In this document: one piece after another, positions 34,556 through 43,700 of the stretch
Layout: the number at the start of each line of letters is the position of its first letter
Position numbering within the stretch: position 1 is the first letter of the stretch
NCBI RefSeq assembly: GCF_003119115.1
Contig: NZ_CP022367.1
Location: 1,663,001-1,727,000 of the forward strand
DNA: 64,000 nucleotides
Source of the DNA: Azospirillum sp. TSH58
GTDB taxonomy: Bacteria; Pseudomonadota; Alphaproteobacteria; Azospirillales; Azospirillaceae
Reading direction: 5' to 3'
Made by a program: the position numbers and the translations under genes
Notes under the pieces: model-generated
The model's input: only the letters and a program-made list of their open reading frames with translations
The model's database searches: none
What the model was told of the DNA's origin: nothing

Positions 34556-35797
34556 GTGCCTTTCGACAGCAATCTGACCACCGAGCGCCCGACCTTCGTC
34601 ACGCATCTGGAATGCGCCTACACCGGCGAGCGGTACGAGGCCGACACCGTCCACAACCTGTCCAAGGCGGGCAAGCCCCTGCTGGTCCGCTACGACCTGG
34701 AGGGTGTGCGCGGCGCGCTGACCAAGGACGCGCTGGCCGAACGTCCGCAGGACCTGTGGCGCTACCGCGAACTGCTGCCGGTGCGCCGGGTGGAGGACAT
34801 CGTCAGCCTGGGCGAGGCGGTGACCCCGCTGGTCGCGCTGCCCAAGCTCGCTGCCAAGCTGGGGGCGGCGGAGCTGCTGGTGAAGGACGAGGGGAGGCTC
34901 CCCACCGGCTCCTTCAAGGCGCGCGGGCTGGTCATGGCGGTGTCCATGGCGAAGGCCTTCGGGATCAAGCACATGGCCATGCCGACCAACGGCAACGCGG
35001 GCGCGGCGCTGGCCGCCTACGCGACGCGGGCGGGGATCAAAACGACGATCTTCTGCCCGGAGGACACGCCGGAGGTCAACGTCTCCGAGATCGAGCTCCA
35101 GGGCGCCACCGTCTACCGCGTCAACGGGCTGATCGACGACTGCGGCAAGATCGTGGGGGAGGGCAAGGCCAAGGCCGGCTGGTTCGACGTGTCCACCCTG
35201 AAGGAGCCCTACCGGATCGAGGGCAAGAAGACCATGGGGCTGGAACTGGCCGAGCAGCTCGGCTGGGAGGTGCCGGACGTCATCTTCTACCCGACCGGCG
35301 GCGGCACCGGCCTGATCGGCATGTGGAAGGCCTTCGCGGAGCTGGAGGCCATCGGCTTCATCGGGTCCAAGCGCCCGCGCATGGTCGCCGTCCAGGCCGC
35401 CGGCTGCGCCCCGATGGTCCGCGCTTACGAGGCCGGGGAAGAACACGCCCCGCGCTGGCAGGACGCGCACACCATCGCGTCCGGCATCCGCGTGCCGCAG
35501 GCGGTCGGCGACTTCCTGATCCTGCGCGCGGTGCGGGAGAGCGGCGGTTTCGCCGTCGCCGTTCCGGACGAGGCCATCCAGGCCGCGCTGGACGAGGCGG
35601 CGCGGGAGGAGGGCTTCCTGCTCTGCCCGGAGGGTGCCGCCACCTACGCCGCCTACAAACAGGCGCTGGCCGACGGGCGGGTGGGCCGCGACGAGCGCGC
35701 CGTGCTGTTCAACTGCGCGACCGGGCTGAAATATCCGCTGCCGCCGGTTCACCGGACGCTCGACCGCCACCAGCCCATCGACTACTCGGTGTTCTGA
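34556..35797 (+). CDS. Threonine synthase-like PLP-dependent enzyme
   Basis: 413-residue fold-type II PLP enzyme. Lys121 in LPTGSFKARG should hold PLP, and a glycine loop PTGGGTG binds its phosphate. The N-terminus THLECAYTGERYEADTVHN keeps only one Cys of the zinc-ribbon set. Relatives include threonine synthase, archaeal cysteate synthase and other beta-elimination or replacement enzymes. In this transport/oxygenase context it is less likely the housekeeping threonine synthase. Start is GTG at 34556 with AAGGAA upstream. Confidence 0.8.
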   Translation: MPFDSNLTTERPTFVTHLECAYTGERYEADTVHNLSKAGKPLLVRYDLEGVRGALTKDALAERPQDLWRYRELLPVRRVEDIVSLGEAVTPLVALPKLAAKLGAAELLVKDEGRLPTGSFKARGLVMAVSMAKAFGIKHMAMPTNGNAGAALAAYATRAGIKTTIFCPEDTPEVNVSEIELQGATVYRVNGLIDDCGKIVGEGKAKAGWFDVSTLKEPYRIEGKKTMGLELAEQLGWEVPDVIFYPTGGGTGLIGMWKAFAELEAIGFIGSKRPRMVAVQAAGCAPMVRAYEAGEEHAPRWQDAHTIASGIRVPQAVGDFLILRAVRESGGFAVAVPDEAIQAALDEAAREEGFLLCPEGAATYAAYKQALADGRVGRDERAVLFNCATGLKYPLPPVHRTLDRHQPIDYSVF

Positions 35798-35799
35798 GG

Positions 35800-36894
35800 A
35801 TGAGTGGTCCTTATGCGGCGGACCGTCTGGTGGCGTTGCTCGACGCCATCCTGCAACGGTCCGGCAGCAGCGCGGAGGAGGCGGCCGTCGTCGCCGCCAA
35901 CCTCGTGGACTCCGACGCCACCGGGCACGCCAGCCACGGCGTGTGCCAGATCGCCGTCTACGCGAAAAGCCTGGAGCTGGGCCATCTGCAACCCAACCGC
36001 CACGCCCGCATCGTCCGTGACGAAGCGCCCTTTCTGGTGGTGGACGGGGAGGTCGGCTATGGGCAGGTGATCGCGCGGGAGGCGACGGACCTCGCCATCG
36101 CGCGGGCCAAGGCGGGCGGGGCCTGCGTGCTCGCCCTGCGCAACGCCCACCACATAGGGCGGGTCGGCTCCTACGGCGAGCAGTGCATCGCGGCCGGTTT
36201 GATCGGGGTCTTCTTCGTCAACGTGGTCAGCCGCCCGCTGGCCGCACCGCACGGCGGCGGGCGGCCGCGGTTGGGCACCAACCCGATCTGCATCGCCGTT
36301 CCCGCCACGCCGGGCCATCCGGCCTTCCTGCTGGACTTCGCGACCAGCGCGGTGGCGGCCAACAAATGCCGCGTCGCCGCGGCCTCCGGCAAGGAGGTCG
36401 CCGACGGCCTGCTGATCGACGAGCGGGGCGCGCCGACGCGCGACCCCGGCGTGATGTTCCGCGACCCGACCGGCGCCATCCTGCCCTTCGGCGGCCAATT
36501 GGGCGGGCATAAGGGCTACGGGCTGGCGCTCGCCTGCGAGATCCTCGCCGGGGCGCTGGCCGGCGGGCTGCCGGCCCTGCCGGACAATCTGCGTCCGGGG
36601 CGGGTGGTGAACAACGCGCTGGCCTTCCTGATCGACCCGGCGCGGGTGTCCGAGGCGGGCGCCGACACGGGGAACGGCGGCTGGCAGGCACTGACCGACG
36701 CGGTGCTGGACCACATCCAGGACACCCCGCCGGTCCCCGGCGGCCACGGCGTTCTGATCCCCGGCGGGCCGGAGCGGCAAAGCCGGGCGCTGGCCGCGGA
36801 ACGCGGCATCACGCTCGACCCCGACACCGTGCGCGCCCTGCACGACATCGGAGGCGCGCTCGGCCTCGACGTTCCGGCTTTCCTGGGGTCCTGA
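35800..36894 (+). CDS. Ldh2-family (malate/L-lactate/(R)-sulfolactate type) dehydrogenase
   Basis: 364-residue NAD(P)-dependent 2-hydroxyacid dehydrogenase of the YlbC/ComC/Ldh2 fold, unrelated to Rossmann lactate dehydrogenases. Family residues seen: GHASHG near residue 47, NAHHIGRVG near 112, and the cofactor region LGTNPICIAVP and FATSAVA. The ATG at 35800 follows the PLP gene stop by two bases. It faces a D-2-hydroxyacid dehydrogenase across a 10-base gap, so two oxidoreductases of probably opposite stereochemistry are paired. Confidence 0.88.
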   Translation: MSGPYAADRLVALLDAILQRSGSSAEEAAVVAANLVDSDATGHASHGVCQIAVYAKSLELGHLQPNRHARIVRDEAPFLVVDGEVGYGQVIAREATDLAIARAKAGGACVLALRNAHHIGRVGSYGEQCIAAGLIGVFFVNVVSRPLAAPHGGGRPRLGTNPICIAVPATPGHPAFLLDFATSAVAANKCRVAAASGKEVADGLLIDERGAPTRDPGVMFRDPTGAILPFGGQLGGHKGYGLALACEILAGALAGGLPALPDNLRPGRVVNNALAFLIDPARVSEAGADTGNGGWQALTDAVLDHIQDTPPVPGGHGVLIPGGPERQSRALAAERGITLDPDTVRALHDIGGALGLDVPAFLGS

Positions 36895-36904
36895 CCGGAA
36901 GGGG

Positions 36905-37915
36905 TCAGGGCAGGATGCGGTTGCGCAGTACGCCGTCCTCCAGGAACAGGCGGGCCGTCTCGGCGGCGTTGCGCCGCATCTCGATCGCCGCCTCGTCGGA
37001 ATGGAAGGCGTTGTGCGGCGTGACCACGAGACGGCCCTCCAGCCACGGCTCCCGCTTGCGCCAAGCGTCCAGCAGCGGGTGGGGGGCGGGCGGTTCGGTC
37101 GGCAGAACGTCCGTTCCCACGGCGGCGACCTGGCCGCTGCGCAGCGCCGCTTCCAGCGGGTCCAGCCCGGCGAACATCTCGCCGCGCGCCGTGTTCACCA
37201 GCAGGGCGCCGGGCTTCAGCTTCGCCAGGAAATCCCGGTCGATCAGGCCGCGGGTCTCCGGCGTCAGCGGGCAGTGGAAGGTCACGATGTCGGACTCGGC
37301 CAGCAGCTCGTCGAGCCGGCGGACGCGCCGGTAGCCGACCGCCTTCTCGTGCCCGGCCGGCTGCTGCGGATCGTAGCCGAGAATGCGGTAGCCGAAGGGC
37401 TTCAGCCGGTTCACCACCGCCGTGCCGATCCGCCCGACGCCGACGACACCGACCGTCGCCGCGCCGGACCGCCGCAGCGGCGTCAGCGTGTTGGCCTGCC
37501 ATGTCGTGCTGTAGCCGCGGGCGCGGGCGTCATGCTCCCACAGGCGGCGCTGCAGGGAGAGCAGCAGGGAGACGGCGTGGTCGGCCACCTCCTCCGTCCC
37601 GTAATCCGGGTTGTTGCAGAAGGGAATGCCGGCGGCCTCCAGCGCCGCCACGTCGACCTTGTCGTAGCCGACCCCGAACCGCACGACGATGCGGCAGCGC
37701 GGCAGCTTCGCCACCGTCGCCGGGCCGATGCGGGTGCTCCACACCAGCAGCGCGTCCAGCCGGGCCAGCCGCTCGGGGTCCAGATCCTCCTCGCGGCGGG
37801 TGTCGAGGAAATCCACCTCGGCACAGCCGTCCAGCACCGCCGCTTCGAGGTCCGGCGGGGGGATCATGTGGTCGGTGATTCCGACGACGAAGGGTGCGCG
37901 CTTGCCCATGGTCAT
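36905..37915 (-). CDS. D-2-hydroxyacid dehydrogenase, CtBP-like
   Basis: 336-residue NAD-dependent enzyme. The nucleotide site is GVVGVGRIGTAVVN; the catalytic Arg is in NTARGE, the Glu in DVLPTEPP and the His in TPHNAFHS, so the triad is complete. GVGYDKVDVAALEAAGIPFCNNPDYGTEEVADHA is typical of the CtBP/phosphoglycerate dehydrogenase side of the family. Convergent with the Ldh2-type gene. It starts about 50 bases from a perfect inverted repeat that may control it and the divergent FAD gene. Confidence 0.9.
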   Translation of the reverse strand: MTMGKRAPFVVGITDHMIPPPDLEAAVLDGCAEVDFLDTRREEDLDPERLARLDALLVWSTRIGPATVAKLPRCRIVVRFGVGYDKVDVAALEAAGIPFCNNPDYGTEEVADHAVSLLLSLQRRLWEHDARARGYSTTWQANTLTPLRRSGAATVGVVGVGRIGTAVVNRLKPFGYRILGYDPQQPAGHEKAVGYRRVRRLDELLAESDIVTFHCPLTPETRGLIDRDFLAKLKPGALLVNTARGEMFAGLDPLEAALRSGQVAAVGTDVLPTEPPAPHPLLDAWRKREPWLEGRLVVTPHNAFHSDEAAIEMRRNAAETARLFLEDGVLRNRILP

Positions 37916-37966
37916 TCTGCAGTCCGGCTCCTGGCGATCGGGAAAATTAACAAAATTATTTAGCTG

Positions 37967-37987
37967 TTATGAGCGTGCAGCTCATAA
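37967..37987. promoter_or_regulatory. Operator-like inverted repeat TTATGAGC-N5-GCTCATAA
   Basis: A perfect eight-base inverted repeat with spacer GTGCA lies in AT-rich DNA between divergent genes, 52 bases from the dehydrogenase start and 115 bases from the FAD protein start. The form suits a dimeric GntR-, LysR- or MarR-type regulator. Confidence 0.6.
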
Positions 37988-38101
37988 AAACACATACATT
38001 TGCGTAAAGCCAACTTGTTAAATAGGGATTGGTGATGCTCTAATGATGGCAATTCGGGGGCGCCCCGCGGGGTGCTGGACACAGGGAGAGGAACGACGAG
38101 C

Positions 38102-39526
38102 ATGCCGTCCCACGACACCGCGCACAGCATCGCCATCGTCGGCGCCGGCTTCACCGGCAGTATCCTGGCGGCCCATCTTTTGCGCAAGGCGGAGGAGCCG
38201 ACGCGCATCCACCTGATCGAACGCGCCGGCACGCTGGGCACCGGGCTGGCCTATTCCACGGACAGCGCCGCGCATCTGCTGAACGTGCGCGCCTACAACA
38301 TGAGCGCCTATCCCGACGACCCGCGCCATTTCCTGCGCTGGCTGTGGGCGAAGGACCTCGGCGGCGACGTGCCGCCCAGCGGCCACGCCTTCGTGTCGCG
38401 CCGGCTCTACGGCGAGTACATCCAGGACGTGCTGCGCGAGGCCCAGGCGGAAGCCCCCGCCCATGTGACGCTCGACACGGTGCGGGCGGAGGTCGTCGAT
38501 GCGGCGGTGGACGGTGCCGCCGACGGCGGGGTGCGTCTGCGGCTGGCCGGCGGGGAAAGCCTCGCGGTGGACCGCGCGGTGCTCTGCGTCGGGCATTTTC
38601 CGCCGTCGCCGCCGCGCATCGCGGCGCCGGAGGTCTTCGCCTCGGAGCGCTTCATCGGCGACCCCTGGAACCGCGAGGCCGTCGCCGCCATCGATCCGGA
38701 CGCGCCGGTGCTGATCCTCGGCACCGGGCTGACGATGGTCGATGTGGTGCTGTCCCTGGAGAACCAGGGACACCGCGGCCCGATCCTGGCGCTGTCGCGC
38801 CGCGGGCTGCTGCCCACCACCCATCTGGAGACGCGTCCCTTCAAGAGCTTCGTCCATCCCCAGACGATGCCCGGCACGGTGCTGGACGTGCTGATCGCCC
38901 TGAAGGCCGACGTCCGCCGCGCGCGGGAGGAGGGGTTGGACTGGCGCGCTGCCTTTGATTCGCTGCGGCCCTTCCACCCGCTGATCTGGAAGCACCTGCC
39001 GTTGGAGGAGCGGCAGCGTTTCCTGCGCCACGCCCGGCCCTATTGGGAGGTGCACCGCCACCGCATGGCGCCGGAGGTGGCCGCGCGCATCGAGGCCCTG
39101 CGCGAGAGCGGGCAACTGATCATCCGCGCCGGCCGCCTCCAGTCGCTGGCTTTGACGCCCGACGGGGTGGAGGCGACGGTCCGTGCGCGGGGCGCCGAGG
39201 ACGCGCTGTGGACGCGGACGGTGGGCGCCATCGTCAACGCGACCGGCACCGAATGCGACTTCGCGCGCATCCGTCATCCGCTGATGCGCGCCTTGCTCCA
39301 GCAGGGGCTGGCCCGGCCCGACCCGCTGCGCCTCGGCCTTGACGTGACGGAGGAGGGGGCGCTGATCGGGGAGGGCGGGGCGGTGTCCGATCGTCTCTTC
39401 GCGCTCGGCCCGGTCAGCCGGGCGCCTTTCTGGGAGATGACCGCGGTGCCCGAACTGCGCAGCCAATGCGCCGACGCCGCGCTGGCCCTCGTCCGCCTGG
39501 CCGCCAGCACGAGTCTCGCAGAATAA
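38102..39526 (+). CDS. FAD/NAD(P)-binding oxidoreductase (NAD_binding_9-like)
   Basis: 474-residue flavoprotein. The FAD site is SIAIVGAGFTGSILAAHLL, followed by ERAGTLGTGLAYST and HLLNVRAYNMSAYPDDP, the signature of this uncharacterised family. A second nucleotide site is LILGTGLTMVDVVLSL. The substrate is unknown; relatives occur near sulfur-compound and siderophore genes. ATG at 38102 has GGGAGAGGA upstream. Confidence 0.82.
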   Translation: MPSHDTAHSIAIVGAGFTGSILAAHLLRKAEEPTRIHLIERAGTLGTGLAYSTDSAAHLLNVRAYNMSAYPDDPRHFLRWLWAKDLGGDVPPSGHAFVSRRLYGEYIQDVLREAQAEAPAHVTLDTVRAEVVDAAVDGAADGGVRLRLAGGESLAVDRAVLCVGHFPPSPPRIAAPEVFASERFIGDPWNREAVAAIDPDAPVLILGTGLTMVDVVLSLENQGHRGPILALSRRGLLPTTHLETRPFKSFVHPQTMPGTVLDVLIALKADVRRAREEGLDWRAAFDSLRPFHPLIWKHLPLEERQRFLRHARPYWEVHRHRMAPEVAARIEALRESGQLIIRAGRLQSLALTPDGVEATVRARGAEDALWTRTVGAIVNATGTECDFARIRHPLMRALLQQGLARPDPLRLGLDVTEEGALIGEGGAVSDRLFALGPVSRAPFWEMTAVPELRSQCADAALALVRLAASTSLAE

Positions 39527-39539
39527 ACATTACAATAAT

Positions 39540-39593
39540 GTTATTTATCGATCATAAAGCCTATTTTCATGATAGATTTTTGTGTCTATCATG
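39540..39593 (+). promoter_or_regulatory. AT-rich regulatory motif, copy 2, with inverted repeat CATGATAGA-N8-TCTATCATG
   Basis: Positions 39540-39580 align without gaps to 29245-29285 (30 of 41 identical, including GATCATAAA and TAGATTTT). Overlapping it is a perfect nine-base inverted repeat (39568-39576 and 39585-39593). It lies 110 bases before the esterase gene. Confidence 0.6.
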
Positions 39594-39702
39594 GTGTCCA
39601 GTGTTGATTTCCACACGGCATCCGGAGGCTTCTCCGGTTGACCGGCACCGCTCCCGGTCCGCGCGGCTGCGTGCCGTCGCTTCGGTTGAGAAGGAGGATG
39701 TC

Positions 39703-40677
39703 ATGCCGGACACGATCTTGCGGCCCGCGGCGGACCATCTGGACCCGCAGGTGATTGCGATGAACGAGGCGGCGGCCCGTCTCGGCGCCGCCCCCGCCGA
39801 TCCCTTGAGCCTTCCCCTCGCCGAAGCCCGCGCGGCGGCGGAGCGTTACCACGGCTTCCTGAACGGACCCACGCCGCTTCCCGCCGACGTCGCGGAGGTG
39901 ACGGTGGACGGCCCCGCCGGACCCCTGCCGTTGCGTCTTTACCGCCCGGCGGGCCGCGGCACGGAACGCCTGCCCGTGATGGTCTATTTCCATGGCGGCG
40001 GCTTTGTCGTGAACAGCGTGGACACCCATGACCGGCTGCTGCGGCTGCTCGCCCGGCACAGCGGCGCCGTGATCTGCGCGGTGCGCTACAGCTTGGCGCC
40101 GGAGCGCCGCTTCCCGCACCAGCATGAGGAGGCGCTGGCCGCCCTGCGCTGGGTCGGCGCGGCGGGACCCGCCCATGGCATCGACCCGGAGCGGATCGCG
40201 GTGGGCGGCGATTCCGCCGGGGCAAACCTCGCGCTCGGCCTCGCCCTGGCCGCCCGTGCGCCGGGGGAGCCACGGCTGGCCTTCGGGTTGCTGTTCTACG
40301 GCATGTTCGCCCACGACTTCGACACCCTGTCGCACCGCCGGTTCGGCGACGGGCGGTACGGGCTGACGACGGCGCGGATGCGCTGGTACTGGCGGCAATA
40401 TCTCGGCAACGCCGCCCCCGACGATCCGCGGGCCGCGCCGCTGCGGGCCGACCTGCACGGCCTGCCGCCGTTGCTGCTGCTGGCCGCGGACCTCGATTGC
40501 CTGCGCGACGACACGCTGCGCTTGGCGGAGCGGCTGGCCGAGGCGGGGGTGCCGCACCGGCTCGCCGTCTATGACGGGCTTCCCCATTCCTTCGCCACGG
40601 CGACCCGTCTGGTGGACCGCGCGCACGGCGCCGTCCTTCAGGCCGCCCTGGCGCTACGCCACCACCTGAACGCCTGA
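39703..40677 (+). CDS. Alpha/beta hydrolase, hormone-sensitive lipase / acetyl esterase family
   Basis: 324-residue esterase. The oxyanion motif HGGG (YFHGGGFV, about residue 94), nucleophile Ser in GDSAGAN (about 164), acid in AADLDCLRDD and His in GLPHSFA form a complete machinery. No signal peptide, so it is cytoplasmic. Start ATG at 39703 has AGGAGG five bases upstream. The shared upstream motif links it to the transport block at 29.3 kb; it may open an ester or lactone of the imported compound. Confidence 0.9.
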   Translation: MPDTILRPAADHLDPQVIAMNEAAARLGAAPADPLSLPLAEARAAAERYHGFLNGPTPLPADVAEVTVDGPAGPLPLRLYRPAGRGTERLPVMVYFHGGGFVVNSVDTHDRLLRLLARHSGAVICAVRYSLAPERRFPHQHEEALAALRWVGAAGPAHGIDPERIAVGGDSAGANLALGLALAARAPGEPRLAFGLLFYGMFAHDFDTLSHRRFGDGRYGLTTARMRWYWRQYLGNAAPDDPRAAPLRADLHGLPPLLLLAADLDCLRDDTLRLAERLAEAGVPHRLAVYDGLPHSFATATRLVDRAHGAVLQAALALRHHLNA

Positions 40678-40724
40678 CCTCGCCGGTTCCGGTCCCCGTC
40701 TCCGGCGAGATCAGCGCGTGCGTG

Positions 40725-43700
40725 TCACCAGCGGTAGCGCAGACCGGCGCTTAGCGTGTGGGCGGTGGCGTCGCGGCGCAGGTCGGCGTCGTAGCTGCCA
40801 TAGGCCTGGAAGCGGTCGCCGAGGTCCGCCGTCAGCCCCGCCCCCAGCACCGCGGCGTCGCGCCCCGGCCGGGTGCCGGAGACCGTGTAGGAGGCGCCCA
40901 GCAGGCGGGCGCCGCTGCGCGCGGCCACATCGAGGAGGTCGTGGTCCCAGCGGGCGCGCAGCTCGGGCTCCAGCGCGGTCTCGCCGGCCTTCAGGCGCCA
41001 GCTCGTCCGCAGGCCCAGGCTGGTCCGCAGCGTGCTCAGATCGGTGTCGTCCACCGACAGGCCCAGCGCGCCGGCGCCGCTTTCGCTGAAGCCGTCGCGG
41101 GTCACCCGGTCGAAGCGGAGCCCGGCGAAGGGCTCGATCCGGGCGCCGTTCCAGGTCACGGCGTAGCCGGTGGCGACGGCCGCTCCGAAGGCGTGGCCGT
41201 CGCTGTCGCCCTGGGCGTCGCGGCTCAAGGCGTTCGCGGACCCGATCCGGAAGGGGCGGCGGCTGTCGTACTGGCCGAAGCCGTACATGGCCTGGGCGTC
41301 GACGAACCACGCGCCGACGCGGTAGGTGCCGTAGAGCGCCGCGCTGTAGCTGTCGATGTCCGTCCGGTCGCCGCTGTTCCGCACATCCACCCTTGTGCGC
41401 TGGTAGCCGAAGGCGGCACCGGCGGTCAGGTCGTCGGAGAGGTCGCGGTCGGCGCCCAAAGCGATGCCGCCGGTGCGCTGCCGGGTGCCGGCGGCGTTGC
41501 CGTCGCCGTCCGAGTTGGCGAAGCGGCCCAGCGCCCGCGCCCACAGGCCGAGCGCCGTCCCGCGCTCCGCCTCCGGCGTGGCGAGCGGAGCGGCGGACTT
41601 AGCGAGACCGTCGGCGCGCAGCGCGGCCATGCGGTTCTGCACCGCGTCGCCGAACAGGCGGGCGGAGTCGCGGGCGGCGGTCACCGCCTCCGCGTGGATG
41701 GCGCCGCCCAGGCTGTCGAGCGCCGCGGGAATGGCTTGGCCGGACAGCGGATAGAGGGCGTCGAACAGCGGCTTCACCGCGTCCGCAGGCCGGGTCCCGG
41801 CGCCTGGTCGGACGGAGTCCAGCGCGGCGCCGACCGCCGACTGGTTCGCCGTGGCCGACAGGCCCGCCGCCGCCAGCCGGGCGTAGCCGGCCGGGGTGAC
41901 GGCGAGGGTGATGGTGCTGCTGCCGTAGACGGTGTCGAACCGCGTGCCGGCGGGCAGGCCGCTGGTGGGCTGGGCGATGCCGGCGAAGGCGCCGGTCACA
42001 CCGCCGCTGGCGGTGACGATGGTGAAGCCCTGGCCGAGGCGCGGGGTGAAGCCGTTGGTCGCGCCGCCGCTGATGCCGCGGGTGACCGGGACCAGCGTGC
42101 CCCCGGCGGCGAAGGTGCCGGGCGCGCCGGTGACCGCGACCTGATCGTGGAAGCCGGCGCCGGTCCCGGCGGTCGGCCCGTCGATCTCGACGCGCAGTGT
42201 CGATCCGGCGGCGTTGGCGACGGCCCCCTCCACGGTCAGGACGCCCGGCGAGTTGCCGGGGCTGAGCGTGCCGGCGTTGCTCAGCGCGCCGGTGATCCGC
42301 CCGCCTCCCGACAGCAGGCCGCCGCGTTCGACGGTGACGGTCGGGCTGGCGAGGCGCGTGTTGACCGCCAGTTGGGCGTTCGCCTTCACCGTGGTGGCGG
42401 TGACCGACTGGGTGCCGGAGGCCAGCGTGACGCGCGTCGCCGTGCCGGTGCTCGTGCCGACCTGAAGCTGGGCGAGGTTCGACACGTCGGCGCGGACGGT
42501 GGAGGCGCCCTCCAGCGTCAGGCTGTCGCCGCTGCCCGCCCCGGCGATGGCGAAGCCGACGTCCATGTTGGCGATGTTGACGCTGTTGCGCTGCCCGTTG
42601 AACGGGTTGCCGGGGTTGAGCTGGAGCAGGATGGCGGTGCCGGTCTGGCTGAGCGACAGCGTGCCGGCGCCGAGCGGCGCAGGGTTCAGCCGCTCCACGG
42701 CGCCGAACTGGCCGGTCACCCCGCCCGAGGCGGTGAGGATCTCGTGGCTGCGCCCGGTCAGATAGAGACCGTCCGCCGCCGTCACCTGGACGGTGGCGCC
42801 GTTCGACAGCGTGGCCGCCCCACCGACCACCAGCTTCGACGCGTTGCCGGCAGGGTCGATGCCGACCTGAAGGCGGGAGCCGGCGGCGAAGGACACATTG
42901 CCCGCCACCGCCAGCGTGCCGGAGGCGCCGTCGCCCGGCGTCACGGTGCCGGCCACGGTGGCCGCCGGGACGGTCACGGTGCCGGTGCCGGACAGGGTAG
43001 CGCCGGAGGCGACCGTCAGGGCGCTGCCGAGCGCCAGCGGCCCGTCGACCACCAGCGTGCCGCTGCCCACCGTCGCGGTGGCGAAGCCGCTGTAGACGTC
43101 CCGCGCGCCGATGACGTAGCGCCCGCCGCTGCCGAGTTGGACCTCCAGCGCGTCGGTGCCTCCGCCGCCCAGCACCTTGCCGGTGATCGTGCCGCCCTGG
43201 ATCACCAGCCGGTCGTTGCCCGCGCCGAAGGCGATGGCCACCGGATCGCCGCCGCCGCCCGTGATGGTGCCGGAGTTGGTGATGGTGTTGGCGTAGGGGC
43301 CGATCAGGGTGATGGCCGGGCCGTCGCGGCTTTCGATCCGCCCGGCGTTGGTGATGGTGGTGGCGCCGTATGCCGCCCCCTCCGCCCCGTCGTCCACCAT
43401 GATGCCGTGGCCGGTGCCGGAGATGACGCCGCCGGCGGCGTTGGTGATGGTGCCGCCGCCCATCGCGATGCCGTCCGCGCCGTTCGGGCGCCCGCCGGAA
43501 TCGACGCCGCCGGCTCCGGTGCCGCGGATCGTCCCCTCGTTGACGATGGTGCCGATGTGATCGATGTCCACGCCGTCGCCATCGCCGTTGGTCGAGGCGA
43601 CGCCGCTGCTGTTGACGATGTTGCCCGCCCCGGCATAGTCGCCGGAGATCAGGCCGCGGTTGATGACCGTGCCGTTTCCGTCGGACCCGACGCCCGAGCC

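Noticed and set aside
34556..35797. Assignment as the housekeeping threonine synthase thrC
   Set aside because: The zinc-ribbon-like N-terminus is reduced, and the context is a transport/oxygenase operon with no thrA or thrB nearby. Only the PLP fold is safe.
34612..36894. Single 760-residue plus-strand frame
   Set aside because: Its first half is an off-frame reading of the PLP enzyme gene; only the part from 35800 is real (Ldh2-type protein), confirmed by family motifs and the ribosome site.
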